From assembly GCA_027485535.1 (NCBI GenBank), contig JAIXQV010000112.1, positions 1 to 29,943 of the forward strand: a stretch of DNA of 29,943 nucleotides. The letters are read 5' to 3'. Made by a program: the position numbers and the translations under genes. A model generated the notes under the pieces. The model searched no databases and was not told the origin of the DNA. It saw nothing but the letters and a program-made list of their open reading frames with translations. Source of the stretch: Oxalobacteraceae bacterium. GTDB lineage: Bacteria; Pseudomonadota; Gammaproteobacteria; Burkholderiales; Burkholderiaceae_D. Below are positions 15,370-22,868 of the stretch, one piece after another (positions within the stretch are counted from its first letter, which is position 1; each line of letters begins with the position of its first letter).

Positions 15370-17229
15370 ATGAACCGTTACCCCCTCTGGAAATATCTGC
15401 TGATCGCCCTAGTACTGGCCATGGGCGTGCTGTATACCGTACCAAATTTCTTTGGTGAGTCGCCAGCGGTTCAGATCAGCAGCGCAAAAGCAACGATCAA
15501 GCTCGGCCCAGATGCGGTTGGGCGTGTTCAGCAGGCGCTAGCCAATGGCGGTGTACGGGCCGATAGTGTGTTCTTCGAAGATCTTGGCAACAACGGCACC
15601 GTACGCGTGCGCTTCGCGAGCACTGATCTGCAGTTCAAGGCAAAGACCGTCATTGAGCAGGCGCTGAACAAAGATCCCGCCGATCCGAGTTTTTTGGTGG
15701 CATTCAACCTGCTTCCCAACACACCCGTCTGGCTGCAATCACTGCACGCTCTGCCGATGTATCTTGGTCTGGACTTGCGCGGCGGCGTGCACTTCCTGAT
15801 GCAGGTCGATACGCGCGCCGTCACCGCCAAGCGGATTCAATCCACGCAGATCGGGATCCGCTCGCAACTGGTGGAGAAAAAGCTACGCTTTGCAGGTATT
15901 TCGCGCGCCGGCGAAGTGGTGGAGATTCGTTTCCGCGATCGCGAGACACTCGATGCGGCAACAGCGGTACTCAATGGTCAAATGCCCGAGCTGGTCTTGG
16001 TCGAGCAGTCGGATGCAGAAGGTTTGAAGCTGGTCGCTCGTCTCAGCCCGGTGGCGATGAAGCAGACACTAGAGGAGGCCGTCCAGCAGAATATCTCCAC
16101 GCTATCAAAGCGCGTGAATGAACTCGGTGTCGCTGAACCAGTGATTCAGCGCCAAGGTGCTGATCGTATCGTGGTGCAGCTGCCCGGGGTGCAAGATGTC
16201 TCGCGCGCCAAAGACATCATCGGCCGCACTGCGACGCTTGAGGTACGCATGGTCGATGAATCGGTGCAACGTGGCACCGAAGAGAGTGCCGTGGTGTCGC
16301 CGGGGTCCGAGTTATTCAAGGTGGGCAAAGGCGCGCCGGTGGTGCTGTACAAAGACCCAGTGATTACCGGTGACTATATTTCCAATGCAGGTGCTGCATT
16401 CGACCAAAATCAGCAGCCCGCGGTTGGTATCGACTTGAATGGCGATGGTGGTCGCAAAATGCGTGAAGCCACCCGCAACAAGATCGGCAAGCTAATGGCC
16501 ATCGTGCTGTTTGAGAAGGGCAAGGGCGAGGTACTCACCGTGGCCAGCATTCGCGATGAACTCGGCTCACGCTTTCAGATTACCGGTATGGAGTCACCAG
16601 CCGCCGCGAGTGATCTGGCGCTGCTCTTGCGCGCGGGCTCGCTCGCAGCGCCAATGGAAATTATCGAAGAGCGCACTATTGGCCCGCAGCTGGGTGCCGA
16701 AAATATTGCCAAAGGATTCTACTCAACGCTGTACGGCTTCGCTGCGATCGCCGTATTTATGATGCTGTACTACCTGATTTTCGGCGCATTCAGTATGTTT
16801 GCGTTGGCAGTCAACGTCATGTTGCTAATTGCATTGCTGTCACTGCTGCAGGCAACGCTGACCTTGCCCGGTATCGCGGCGATTGCGCTGACGCTAGGTA
16901 TGGCGATTGATGCCAACGTGCTGATCAATGAGCGCATCCGTGAAGAGCTACGCAACGGAAACAGCCCACAGGCATCGATCGCAACAGGCTTCGAGCGCGC
17001 CTGGGCCACGATTCTCGATTCGAACGTGACGACGCTGATCGCCGGACTCGCGCTACTGATTTTTGGATCAGGCCCGATTCGCGGCTTCGCCGTGGTGCAC
17101 TGCCTCGGTATTTTGACGTCGATGTTCTCGGCGGTGGTCGTGGCACGTGCTCTCGCCAACCTCTGGTACGGCAGACGCAAAAAACTCACCAGTATCTCGA
17201 TCGGACAAGTCTGGAAGCCGAGCGAATAA
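15370..17229 (+). CDS. secD: Protein translocase subunit SecD
   Basis: A 619-aa RND-type membrane protein that, with SecF, uses the proton motive force to pull secreted proteins out of SecYEG on the periplasmic side. It has an N-terminal membrane helix (about 8-26), a large periplasmic region with YLGLDLRGGVHFLMQVD (131-147), and five further membrane helices from about 455 to 600. The latter include GMAIDANVLINERIREEL, whose Asp belongs to the conserved proton pathway. The length is typical of betaproteobacterial SecD. No strong Shine-Dalgarno is seen at the start. secF follows after 24 bp. Confidence 0.97.
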   Translation: MNRYPLWKYLLIALVLAMGVLYTVPNFFGESPAVQISSAKATIKLGPDAVGRVQQALANGGVRADSVFFEDLGNNGTVRVRFASTDLQFKAKTVIEQALNKDPADPSFLVAFNLLPNTPVWLQSLHALPMYLGLDLRGGVHFLMQVDTRAVTAKRIQSTQIGIRSQLVEKKLRFAGISRAGEVVEIRFRDRETLDAATAVLNGQMPELVLVEQSDAEGLKLVARLSPVAMKQTLEEAVQQNISTLSKRVNELGVAEPVIQRQGADRIVVQLPGVQDVSRAKDIIGRTATLEVRMVDESVQRGTEESAVVSPGSELFKVGKGAPVVLYKDPVITGDYISNAGAAFDQNQQPAVGIDLNGDGGRKMREATRNKIGKLMAIVLFEKGKGEVLTVASIRDELGSRFQITGMESPAAASDLALLLRAGSLAAPMEIIEERTIGPQLGAENIAKGFYSTLYGFAAIAVFMMLYYLIFGAFSMFALAVNVMLLIALLSLLQATLTLPGIAAIALTLGMAIDANVLINERIREELRNGNSPQASIATGFERAWATILDSNVTTLIAGLALLIFGSGPIRGFAVVHCLGILTSMFSAVVVARALANLWYGRRKKLTSISIGQVWKPSE

Positions 17230-17253
17230 TTCGCGGCGACCAAGGAGACCACT

Positions 17254-18198
17254 ATGGAATTTTTCCGGATTAAGCGCGACATCCCCTTCATGCGGCATGC
17301 GCTGGTATTCAACGTGATATCGGCGCTGACATTTGCAGCTGCGGTATTTTTTCTGGTAGCGAAGGGCTTGCATCTGTCGATCGAGTTCACTGGCGGTACG
17401 GTGATGGAGGTGGCTTATACCAAGCCCGCCGACCTCGAAGCGATTCGCAACACCGTGACTGGACTAGGCTATGCAGACAGTCAGGTGCAAAGTTTTGGTA
17501 CCGCGCAAGATGTGTTGATCCGCTTGCCACTGCAAGGCGGGGCCAGTTCCGCGCAAGTGAGTACCAAGGTGATCGAGGCCTTGAAAGCAGCTGATTCCTC
17601 AGTGACGCTTCAGCGTGTGGAGTTTGTCGGGCCACAAGTAGGTGAGGAGTTGGCGCACGATGGCCTGACCGCGCTAGCCTTTGTGGTGGTCGGCATCATG
17701 ATCTATCTCGCGTTTCGTTTCGAGTGGAAGTTCGCTGTCGCTGCGATCATCGCCAACTTGCATGACGTGATCATCATCCTCGGGTTTTTTGCTTTCTTCC
17801 AATGGGAGTTTTCGCTCACGGTACTGGCCGCGGTGCTGGCAGTATTAGGGTACTCCGTGAATGAATCGGTCGTGGTATTTGATCGGGTACGTGAAGCATT
17901 CCGTGACCGCCGCTTTGGAAAACTCAACACACCCGAGGTGTTGAATCATGCAATCACCAGCACAATTTCACGCACCGTGATCACTCATGGATCGACGCAG
18001 CTGATGGTGCTATCAATGTTGATCTTCGGCGGCCCCACCTTGCACTATTTTGCAATGGCGCTGACCATCGGTATCTTGTTCGGTATTTACTCGTCTGTTT
18101 TCGTCGCTGCCGCAGTTGCCATGTGGCTGGGTGTGAAGCGGGAAGATTTGCTGAAACCAGTAAAGGCTAAGGACGACACCGACGGTGCCGTCGTTTAA
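17254..18198 (+). CDS. secF: Protein translocase subunit SecF
   Basis: A 314-aa partner of SecD in the SecDF complex. It has an N-terminal helix (about 15-38), the IEFTGGTVMEVAY motif at the start of the periplasmic domain, a QRVEFVGPQVGEEL segment, and then five membrane helices (from about 132 on) containing GYSVNESVVVFDRVREAFR. The ATG is preceded by AAGGAG at good spacing. A dispersed 40-bp repeat starts at its stop codon. Confidence 0.97.
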   Translation: MEFFRIKRDIPFMRHALVFNVISALTFAAAVFFLVAKGLHLSIEFTGGTVMEVAYTKPADLEAIRNTVTGLGYADSQVQSFGTAQDVLIRLPLQGGASSAQVSTKVIEALKAADSSVTLQRVEFVGPQVGEELAHDGLTALAFVVVGIMIYLAFRFEWKFAVAAIIANLHDVIIILGFFAFFQWEFSLTVLAAVLAVLGYSVNESVVVFDRVREAFRDRRFGKLNTPEVLNHAITSTISRTVITHGSTQLMVLSMLIFGGPTLHYFAMALTIGILFGIYSSVFVAAAVAMWLGVKREDLLKPVKAKDDTDGAVV

Positions 18199-18235
18199 AA
18201 CCTCTAAAAAACGTCGCTGTCGTTGTTGGTCGCGC
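18196..18235 (+). repeat. Dispersed intergenic repeat, copy A (after secF)
   Basis: From the secF stop codon onward the sequence matches the bases after the pntB stop (26895-26935) at about 35 of 40 positions with one single-base gap. The best conserved part is TCGCTGKCGTTGTTGGT. The match begins in both cases at the TAA stop. Confidence 0.65.
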
Positions 18236-18287
18236 GCCGTACGTCAAGCACTGTCTTCGACGCGCCCGCCTAGCCATCGACGTTTTT
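18207..18287. repeat. Long-range inverted repeat after secF
   Basis: AAAAACGTCG (18207-18216) and CGACGTTTTT (18278-18287) form perfect 10-bp arms 61 bases apart. On the plus strand the right arm ends in five T, so it could contribute to termination after secDF, though the loop is much longer than usual for an intrinsic terminator. Confidence 0.45.
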
Positions 18288-18315
18288 GAGCGGTTTTGCG
18301 TTTGCGGAAAAAGGA

Positions 18316-18340
18316 TGGCGTTGTTGGTCACCCTTGCAAG
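18316..18340 (+). repeat. Dispersed intergenic repeat, partial copy C
   Basis: TGGCGTTGTTGGT (18316-18328), then seven bases, then GCAAG. The same 13-mer, spacing and GCAAG occur in the copy after pntB (26918-26942), suggesting a second, partial member of the same repeat family in this 211-bp gap. Confidence 0.5.
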
Positions 18341-18357
18341 CCAGCGCCGTTTCGCAG

Positions 18358-18377
18358 TCGGACCGCATGCAGTCCGA
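18358..18377. repeat. Inverted repeat near the 3' end of purB
   Basis: TCGGAC and GTCCGA form 6-bp arms around the 8-base loop CGCATGCA, lying 33 bp beyond the purB stop. No T tract follows on either strand, so it is not a canonical intrinsic terminator. Confidence 0.4.
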
Positions 18378-18409
18378 ATTCCCTGCTGCACTCTCGCCGT
18401 ACGTCTTCT

Positions 18410-19777
18410 TTAGATATCTTTTGCCAGCTGTGCGGCGAGTCCAATGTAAGTCGCCGGTGTCATCGCTAACAGACGATCTTTGGCATCCTGCGGTATCGCA
18501 AGACCCTGAATGAACTCACGTAGTGCCGCTTGCGAGATGCCTTTGCCGCGGGTGAGTTCTTTCAGTTGCTCATACGGATTTTCGATGCCATATCGCCGCA
18601 TCACCGTTTGTACTGGCTCGGCGAGCACTTCCCAGTTCTGATCCAAGTCTTCCGCCATACGTGCCGGATTGGCTTCGAGTTTGTTCAAACCGCGCAGGCA
18701 GCTGTCGTAGGCCAGCAGGGTGTAGCCGAAGCCCACGCCGATATTTCTTAGTACCGTTGAATCAGTCAGATCACGCTGCCAGCGAGAAATCGGTAGCTTC
18801 TCCGCCATGTGTCTCAGCACGGCATTCGCCATACCCAGATTGCCTTCGGCGTTTTCAAAATCAATCGGATTGACTTTGTGCGGCATGGTGGAAGAGCCAA
18901 TCTCACCTGCCTTGGTTTTTTGCTTGAAAAAGCCGAGCGAGATATAGCCCCACACATCACGGGAAAGATCGATCAGGATGGTGTTGGTACGTGCTATCGC
19001 GTCAAACAATTCCGCGATGTAGTCGTGCGGTTCGATTTGTATCGTATACGGGTTGAACGTCAGCCCCAGTCGTTGCTCGACTACCTCACGTGCAAACGCT
19101 TGCCAGTCGACCTTGGGATAGGCAGACAGGTGTGCGTTGTAGTTACCGACAGCCCCATTCATCTTGCCAAGAATCTCGACAGTCGCAATCGCTTGCTGTG
19201 CGCGGCGCAGGCGTGCCACGACGTTGGCGATCTCTTTGCCCATGGTGGTCGGACTCGCCGGTTGGCCGTGGGTGCGCGACATCATCGGCATATCTGCGTG
19301 CTGGTGCGCGATCTCGCTGAGGCGTACGATCAGCCGATCGAGTGCCGGTAGCAATACCGTGTCACGCGCTGTTTTCAGCATCATGCCGTGCGAGGTATTG
19401 TTGATGTCTTCCGAGGTGCAAGCGAAGTGGATGAACTCCGATGCGGCTACCAACTCGGGGTCTCCCTGCACTTTCTCTTTAAGCCAGTATTCCACCGCTT
19501 TCACGTCATGGTTGGTGGTGGCTTCAATTGCCTTGATGCGTTCAGCGTCTTGCTCAGTAAACTCAGTGGCAAGTTTTTGCAGTAGACCTTTGGATTCGGC
19601 ACTGAAGGGCTTCAACTCGTCCAACCCCGCTTCCGACAGGGCAAGCAGCCAGGCAATCTCCACCTTGACGCGGTGGTGCATGAAACCAGCTTCGGACAAG
19701 ATCGGCCGGAGTGCATCGGTTTTACTGGCGTAACGCCCATCAAGGGGCGACAGGGCGGAAAGTTTGGTGAGTGGCAT
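18410..19777 (-). CDS. purB: Adenylosuccinate lyase
   Basis: A 455-aa fumarase/aspartase-superfamily enzyme that cleaves SAICAR in IMP synthesis and adenylosuccinate in AMP synthesis. The start at 19777 gives the family N-terminus (MPLTKLSALSPLDGRYASKT); the frame continues 19 codons upstream to another ATG, but those residues are not typical. Catalytic features are TSEDINNTSHG (121-131), SRTHGQPA with H170, and the signature GSSTMPHKVNPIDFENAEGN with the mobile-loop Ser295. All three superfamily regions are intact. No Shine-Dalgarno is visible before the chosen start. It is divergent from the GST gene and converges on secF. Confidence 0.96.
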   Translation of the reverse strand: MPLTKLSALSPLDGRYASKTDALRPILSEAGFMHHRVKVEIAWLLALSEAGLDELKPFSAESKGLLQKLATEFTEQDAERIKAIEATTNHDVKAVEYWLKEKVQGDPELVAASEFIHFACTSEDINNTSHGMMLKTARDTVLLPALDRLIVRLSEIAHQHADMPMMSRTHGQPASPTTMGKEIANVVARLRRAQQAIATVEILGKMNGAVGNYNAHLSAYPKVDWQAFAREVVEQRLGLTFNPYTIQIEPHDYIAELFDAIARTNTILIDLSRDVWGYISLGFFKQKTKAGEIGSSTMPHKVNPIDFENAEGNLGMANAVLRHMAEKLPISRWQRDLTDSTVLRNIGVGFGYTLLAYDSCLRGLNKLEANPARMAEDLDQNWEVLAEPVQTVMRRYGIENPYEQLKELTRGKGISQAALREFIQGLAIPQDAKDRLLAMTPATYIGLAAQLAKDI

Positions 19778-19861
19778 TGGGCGGGGGCGGCCGCGTGGGC
19801 CGGGCGGGATTCGTGTCGCGGCCGATTTTATCATTCTGACCAGCGCTTAAAATTTTGCCAA

Positions 19862-19870
19862 TGATATAAT
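19862..19870 (+). promoter_or_regulatory. Extended -10 promoter element for the GST gene
   Basis: TGATATAAT matches the extended -10 consensus (TG-n-TATAAT) exactly and lies 29 bp before the GST start codon. No -35 at normal spacing is evident, which is acceptable for an extended -10 promoter. Confidence 0.6.
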
Positions 19871-19899
19871 TTTTGCTCAATTCACAAGTGTGATCCGCG

Positions 19900-20511
19900 A
19901 TGAAGCTGATTGGTTCGCTGGCGAGTCCTTATGTGCGCAAGGTGCGCGTGGTGATGGCGGAGAAGAAGCTCGACTATGAGTTCGTGCTCGAAGACGTTTG
20001 GTCGGCTGACACCACGATTTTCCAATCCAATCCGCTCGGCAAAGTGCCCTGCCTAGTGATGGAAGATGGTGGGGCGATGTTCGACTCACGCGTGATTGTC
20101 GAATACCTCGACACCATGTCACCGGTGGGTAAGCTGATTCCAGCGGCGGGTCGTGAGCGCGCCAGTATCAAGGTGTGGGAGGCGCTTGCCGATGGTGTTG
20201 CGGATGCCGGCATTCTGGCGCGACTCGAACGTATTCAACGCCCCGCCTCGCAGCAGAGTGAGGCCTGGGTTGAGCGGCAGCTCGACAAGGTTCGGCATGG
20301 AACGCGTGCCATGGCATTAGCACTTGGCGATCATCCATTTTGTGCGGGTAAGCAGTTCTCGCTGGCGGATGTCGCGATGGGCTGTGCGCTGGGTTGGATT
20401 TCTTTCCGTTTCCCGGAAATCGATTGGCGGGACGAGCATCCCAATTTGGCGCGGTTGTTCGACAAACTGTCTGAACGGCCTTCGTTTAAAGAGACCGTGC
20501 CCATCGCCTAA
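19900..20511 (+). CDS. Glutathione S-transferase family protein (YibF-like)
   Basis: A 203-aa GST-fold protein with an N-terminal thioredoxin-like domain (MKLIGSLASPYVRKVRVVM ... NPLGKVPCLVMEDGGAMFDS, residues 1-63, with the cis-Pro in KVPCLV) and a C-terminal helical domain (about 85-203, containing FSLADVAMGCALGWISFRF). The wording FDSRVIVEYLD, EALADGVADAGI and RPASQQSE resembles E. coli YibF more than the stringent starvation protein SspA. The substrate is unknown. It is preceded by its own extended -10 promoter and followed by a strong terminator, so it is likely a single-gene unit. Confidence 0.88.
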   Translation: MKLIGSLASPYVRKVRVVMAEKKLDYEFVLEDVWSADTTIFQSNPLGKVPCLVMEDGGAMFDSRVIVEYLDTMSPVGKLIPAAGRERASIKVWEALADGVADAGILARLERIQRPASQQSEAWVERQLDKVRHGTRAMALALGDHPFCAGKQFSLADVAMGCALGWISFRFPEIDWRDEHPNLARLFDKLSERPSFKETVPIA

Positions 20512-20529
20512 GAACTGCTCGGTAGGAAA

Positions 20530-20556
20530 AAAAAGGAGCCTGCGTGGCTCCTTTTT
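20530..20556. terminator. Bidirectional intrinsic terminator between the GST gene and bfr
   Basis: AAAAAGGAGCC and GGCTCCTTTTT form perfect 11-bp arms around the loop TGCGT. The GC core GGAGCC/GGCTCC is flanked by an A tract on one side and a T tract on the other, so it can terminate both converging transcripts. Confidence 0.9.
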
Positions 20557-20588
20557 GTTTTTGCAGATGTCTCTTCAGACGATGGTGT

Positions 20589-21062
20589 TTAGGCATCACC
20601 CATTTGCGATTGCAGGTAGTTTTGCAGACCCACCTGCTCGACTAATTCGATTTGCGTCTCCAGCCAGTCGATATGCTCCTCGGTGTCGTCGAGGATGTGC
20701 TGAAGCAGTTCACGTGATACAAAGTCGCGCGCCTGTTCACAAGCTGCGATGCCTTCTTTCACTGTTTTCTGAGAGACCAACTCGAGTTGTAAATCGCAAC
20801 TGAGAATCTCAGGCACCGTTTCGCCAATCATCAATTTGTGCAAAGCCTGTAGGTTGGGCAGGCCGTCAAGCATCAAGACGCGCTCGATCAATTGATCGGC
20901 ATGCTTCATTTCCCCGATAGATTCTTCGTACTCTTTCTTGCCGAGCTTCTCGAATCCCCAGTGGCGATACATGCGCGAATGCAGAAAGTACTGATTAATC
21001 GCTGTCAGTTCGTTGGTGAGCTGATCGTTCAGCAGCTTGATGACGTTCGGGTCGCCTTTCAT
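20589..21062 (-). CDS. bfr: Bacterioferritin
   Basis: A 157-aa heme-containing ferritin that oxidises Fe(II) and stores it as a mineral in a 24-subunit shell. I start at 21062 (MKGDPNVIKLL), preceded by AAGAGG; the TTG five codons further upstream would add atypical residues. The heme ligand is Met52 (EMKHAD). Ferroxidase ligands E18, E51, H54, E94 and H130 are in their E. coli positions, but the residue aligned with E127 is Thr (DDTEEHIDWLE), with Glu at 128 and 129. The C-terminal GLQNYLQSQMGDA is typical. It is followed upstream on the same strand by bfd and has a Fur-box-like site 83 bp before its start. Confidence 0.96.
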   Translation of the reverse strand: MKGDPNVIKLLNDQLTNELTAINQYFLHSRMYRHWGFEKLGKKEYEESIGEMKHADQLIERVLMLDGLPNLQALHKLMIGETVPEILSCDLQLELVSQKTVKEGIAACEQARDFVSRELLQHILDDTEEHIDWLETQIELVEQVGLQNYLQSQMGDA

Positions 21063-21144
21063 GGATGCCTCTTGCAAAGAAAATAAAGATGCGCGATGTT
21101 AACTCAGCATGCGCACTTTGTTATCAAGAGAGATTCATTTTGTT

Positions 21145-21163
21145 ATTAGGAATCATCCTCATT
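21145..21163 (-). promoter_or_regulatory. Fur-box-like site upstream of bfr
   Basis: On the minus strand this reads AATGAGGATGATTCCTAAT, agreeing at 15 of 19 positions with the palindrome AATGAGAATGATTCTCATT that I use as a beta/gammaproteobacterial Fur-box form. It lies 83 bp from the bfr start. A weak TTGATA (-35-like) sits between it and the gene, but no good -10 was found, so whether the site would activate or repress is open. Confidence 0.5.
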
Positions 21164-21348
21164 CGCATATACGCGCTATTTCACTAGAGGATGTTGTAGC
21201 GGTGGATCAAGTCGACTGAATGGATTGCGACAGGGTAAGGGAAGAGGTCCCGCGTGAGGAGTGATTGTCTGGCGAGCGCCGTGGTGAGCGTCTTGGTGAA
21301 TAACCGGTGCTGCGGTGGATTGCGTGTACTGCGGTGTATGAAGGGTGC

Positions 21349-21552
21349 TTAAGCAGCGATGACGCGGCGTACCTCAGTGAACTGGCGATCTTCGACATGC
21401 GCCCGCACCAGGGTCTTGGCAAACTCGTTGCACTTGCCACAGCAGCTGCCCACGTTGAGTTGCTGTCGAATGTCTTCCATGGTTCTGGCACCTTCATCGA
21501 GCGCCCGGCGAATCGCTTTGTCGGAGACGTTATGGCATACGCAAACGATCAT
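21349..21552 (-). CDS. bfd: Bacterioferritin-associated ferredoxin
   Basis: A 67-aa [2Fe-2S] protein that binds bacterioferritin and delivers electrons to release stored iron. It contains the BFD-like domain with cysteine ligands C4 and C6 (MIVCVCHNVS) and C38 and C41 (VGSCCGKCNEF); C37 is an extra cysteine next to a ligand. The ATG at 21552 follows GGAGGGG at good spacing and gives the standard N-terminus; the longer open frame upstream is not typical. It is upstream of bfr on the same strand, but 286 bp separate them and each has its own Fur-like site, so they are probably separate transcripts of one iron-responsive pair. Confidence 0.95.
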   Translation of the reverse strand: MIVCVCHNVSDKAIRRALDEGARTMEDIRQQLNVGSCCGKCNEFAKTLVRAHVEDRQFTEVRRVIAA

Positions 21553-21622
21553 AGTGACGCCCCTCCAGTGTGGGCTCGCCGCTTTGCGGATGAGTGCCCG
21601 CAAGCGACAAGCTGTTAATTTA

Positions 21623-21641
21623 AATGAGAACGATTCGTGTT
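21623..21641 (+). promoter_or_regulatory. Fur-box-like site in the bfd promoter
   Basis: AATGAGAACGATTCGTGTT agrees at 15 of 19 positions with the palindrome AATGAGAATGATTCTCATT. Relative to bfd (minus strand) it starts one base after the proposed -10 and covers the expected transcription start, the usual placement for Fur repression under iron-replete conditions. Confidence 0.6.
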
Positions 21642-21642
21642 T

Positions 21643-21673
21643 AGATTATTCGCGAATCATCACCGGAGTGCAA
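21643..21673 (-). promoter_or_regulatory. Candidate sigma-70 promoter of bfd
   Basis: On the minus strand there is TTGCAC (21673-21668), then 18-19 bases, then ATAATC/TAATCT (21649-21643). Transcription would begin near 21636, inside the Fur-like site, leaving a leader of about 80 bases with a good Shine-Dalgarno before bfd. Confidence 0.5.
21644..21661. repeat. 18-bp near-perfect palindrome inside the bfd promoter
   Basis: GATTATTCGCGAATCATC is symmetric at 16 of 18 positions around the central perfect ATTCGCGAAT. It lies between the proposed -35 and -10 of bfd, next to but distinct from the Fur-like site, and could be a second operator. Confidence 0.5.
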
Positions 21674-21696
21674 GCTTTTTTTATTGCCGGGCGAAT

Positions 21697-21716
21697 GCTG
21701 GCGAAAACCCGCCAGC
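21697..21716. repeat. Inverted repeat between bfd and mnmA
   Basis: GCTGGCG and CGCCAGC form perfect 7-bp arms around AAAACC. No T tract follows on the minus strand (the direction of mnmA), so it is not a textbook terminator for mnmA, though it is the only such structure in the gap besides the one over the mnmA stop. Confidence 0.45.
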
Positions 21717-21746
21717 AGGGACGGTTCAGGGCGTCTAAGGGGTGTT

Positions 21747-21776
21747 GAGGCGGCCCTAGCGAGCTTAGGCCGCCTC
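21747..21776. repeat. GC-rich inverted repeat spanning the mnmA stop codon
   Basis: GAGGCGGCC (21747-21755) and GGCCGCCTC (21768-21776) form perfect 9-bp arms with a 12-base centre. The stop codon TAA of mnmA (minus, 21767-21765) lies in the loop. There is no T tract downstream on the minus strand. Confidence 0.55.
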
Positions 21777-22868
21777 GGCCCGCTCAATGATGCCGCCGCC
21801 AAGGCAAACATCGCCCTCGTACAGGACGGCCGACTGCCCGGGTGTTACTGCCCATTGGGCTTGCTGGAATTGCAATTTTGCTTCTGTGCTTCCGGCCCTC
21901 TGCAGCGCACACGCCACATCGGTTTGTCGATAGCGGGTTTTGGCCGATAGGGGGCCGTCGGCCGGTGGCGCGCCAGCGACCCAGCTCATTTGCCCGGCGA
22001 CCAGGGCATTCGATAACAACCAGGGGTGGTCATGGCCTTGCACCACATATAAGGTATTACTTTCAACGTCTTTGCGCGCAACGTACCAGGGCGCATGGTT
22101 GCCATCGTCATCGCGATGCGCGCGCTGCCCCCCCAATCCGATGCCTTTACGCTGACCGAGCGTATAGAACGACAAACCGACATGCTCGCCGACGACATCG
22201 CCGTCCGGGGTTTTCATCGGGCCGGGTTTGAAAGAAAGATACCGGTTCAAGAAGGCACGGAATGGGCGCTCGCCAATAAAGCAGATACCGGTGGAATCTT
22301 TCTTTTTGGCATTCGGCAGCTGTAGCTCATCTGCGATGCTGCGTATCGTCGACTTATGTAGCTCACCGAGTGGAAACAGTGTGCGTGATAGCTGCGACTG
22401 GCTTAGCCGGTGCAGGAAATAGCTCTGATCTTTACTGGCGTCTACGGCCTTTAAAAGCTCGAACTGACCGCCTCGCTCGCGCACCCGGGCGTAATGGCCG
22501 GTGGCGATATGATCAGCGCCGAGCTGCAACGCATGATCCAGAAACGCTTTGAATTTGATCTCGGCATTGCACAACACATCCGGGTTGGGTGTGCGCCCTG
22601 CCTCGTATTCGCGCAGAAACTCAGCAAAGACACGGTCTTTGTACTCGCTCGCGAAGTTCACTGCTTCAATGTCGACGCCAACGACATCGGCCACGCTGGC
22701 GGCATCTATCCAGTCCTGCCGTGTCGAGCAGTACTCGTCATCATCATCGTCTTCCCAATTTTTCATGAAAAGGCCGATGACTTCATAGCCTTGCTGCTTC
22801 AGCAGCCAGGCGGCTACCGAGGAATCAACACCCCCAGACATACCAAGGACAACGCGAGCTTTAGTCAT
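21765..22868 (-). CDS. mnmA: tRNA-specific 2-thiouridylase MnmA
   Basis: A 367-aa enzyme that thiolates U34 of Lys, Glu and Gln tRNAs. The PP-loop SGGVDSS (11-17) binds ATP; FMKNWEDDDDDEYCS (34-48) and NPDVLCNAEIKF (95-106) follow. The catalytic cysteines are C100 (VLCNAEIKF) and C196 (STGICFIGERPF), matching the C102/C199 pair of E. coli. GLGGQR and PWYVARKDVESNTLYVVQG mark the C-terminal tRNA-binding part. Its start lies inside the end of the Nudix gene (8-base overlap), so the two are coupled. Confidence 0.97.
   Translation of the reverse strand: MTKARVVLGMSGGVDSSVAAWLLKQQGYEVIGLFMKNWEDDDDDEYCSTRQDWIDAASVADVVGVDIEAVNFASEYKDRVFAEFLREYEAGRTPNPDVLCNAEIKFKAFLDHALQLGADHIATGHYARVRERGGQFELLKAVDASKDQSYFLHRLSQSQLSRTLFPLGELHKSTIRSIADELQLPNAKKKDSTGICFIGERPFRAFLNRYLSFKPGPMKTPDGDVVGEHVGLSFYTLGQRKGIGLGGQRAHRDDDGNHAPWYVARKDVESNTLYVVQGHDHPWLLSNALVAGQMSWVAGAPPADGPLSAKTRYRQTDVACALQRAGSTEAKLQFQQAQWAVTPGQSAVLYEGDVCLGGGIIERAEAA

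Noticed and set aside
21697..21716. Intrinsic terminator of mnmA
   Set aside because: The stem is good but the tract on the mnmA transcript side is A-rich rather than T-rich, so canonical termination is not supported.
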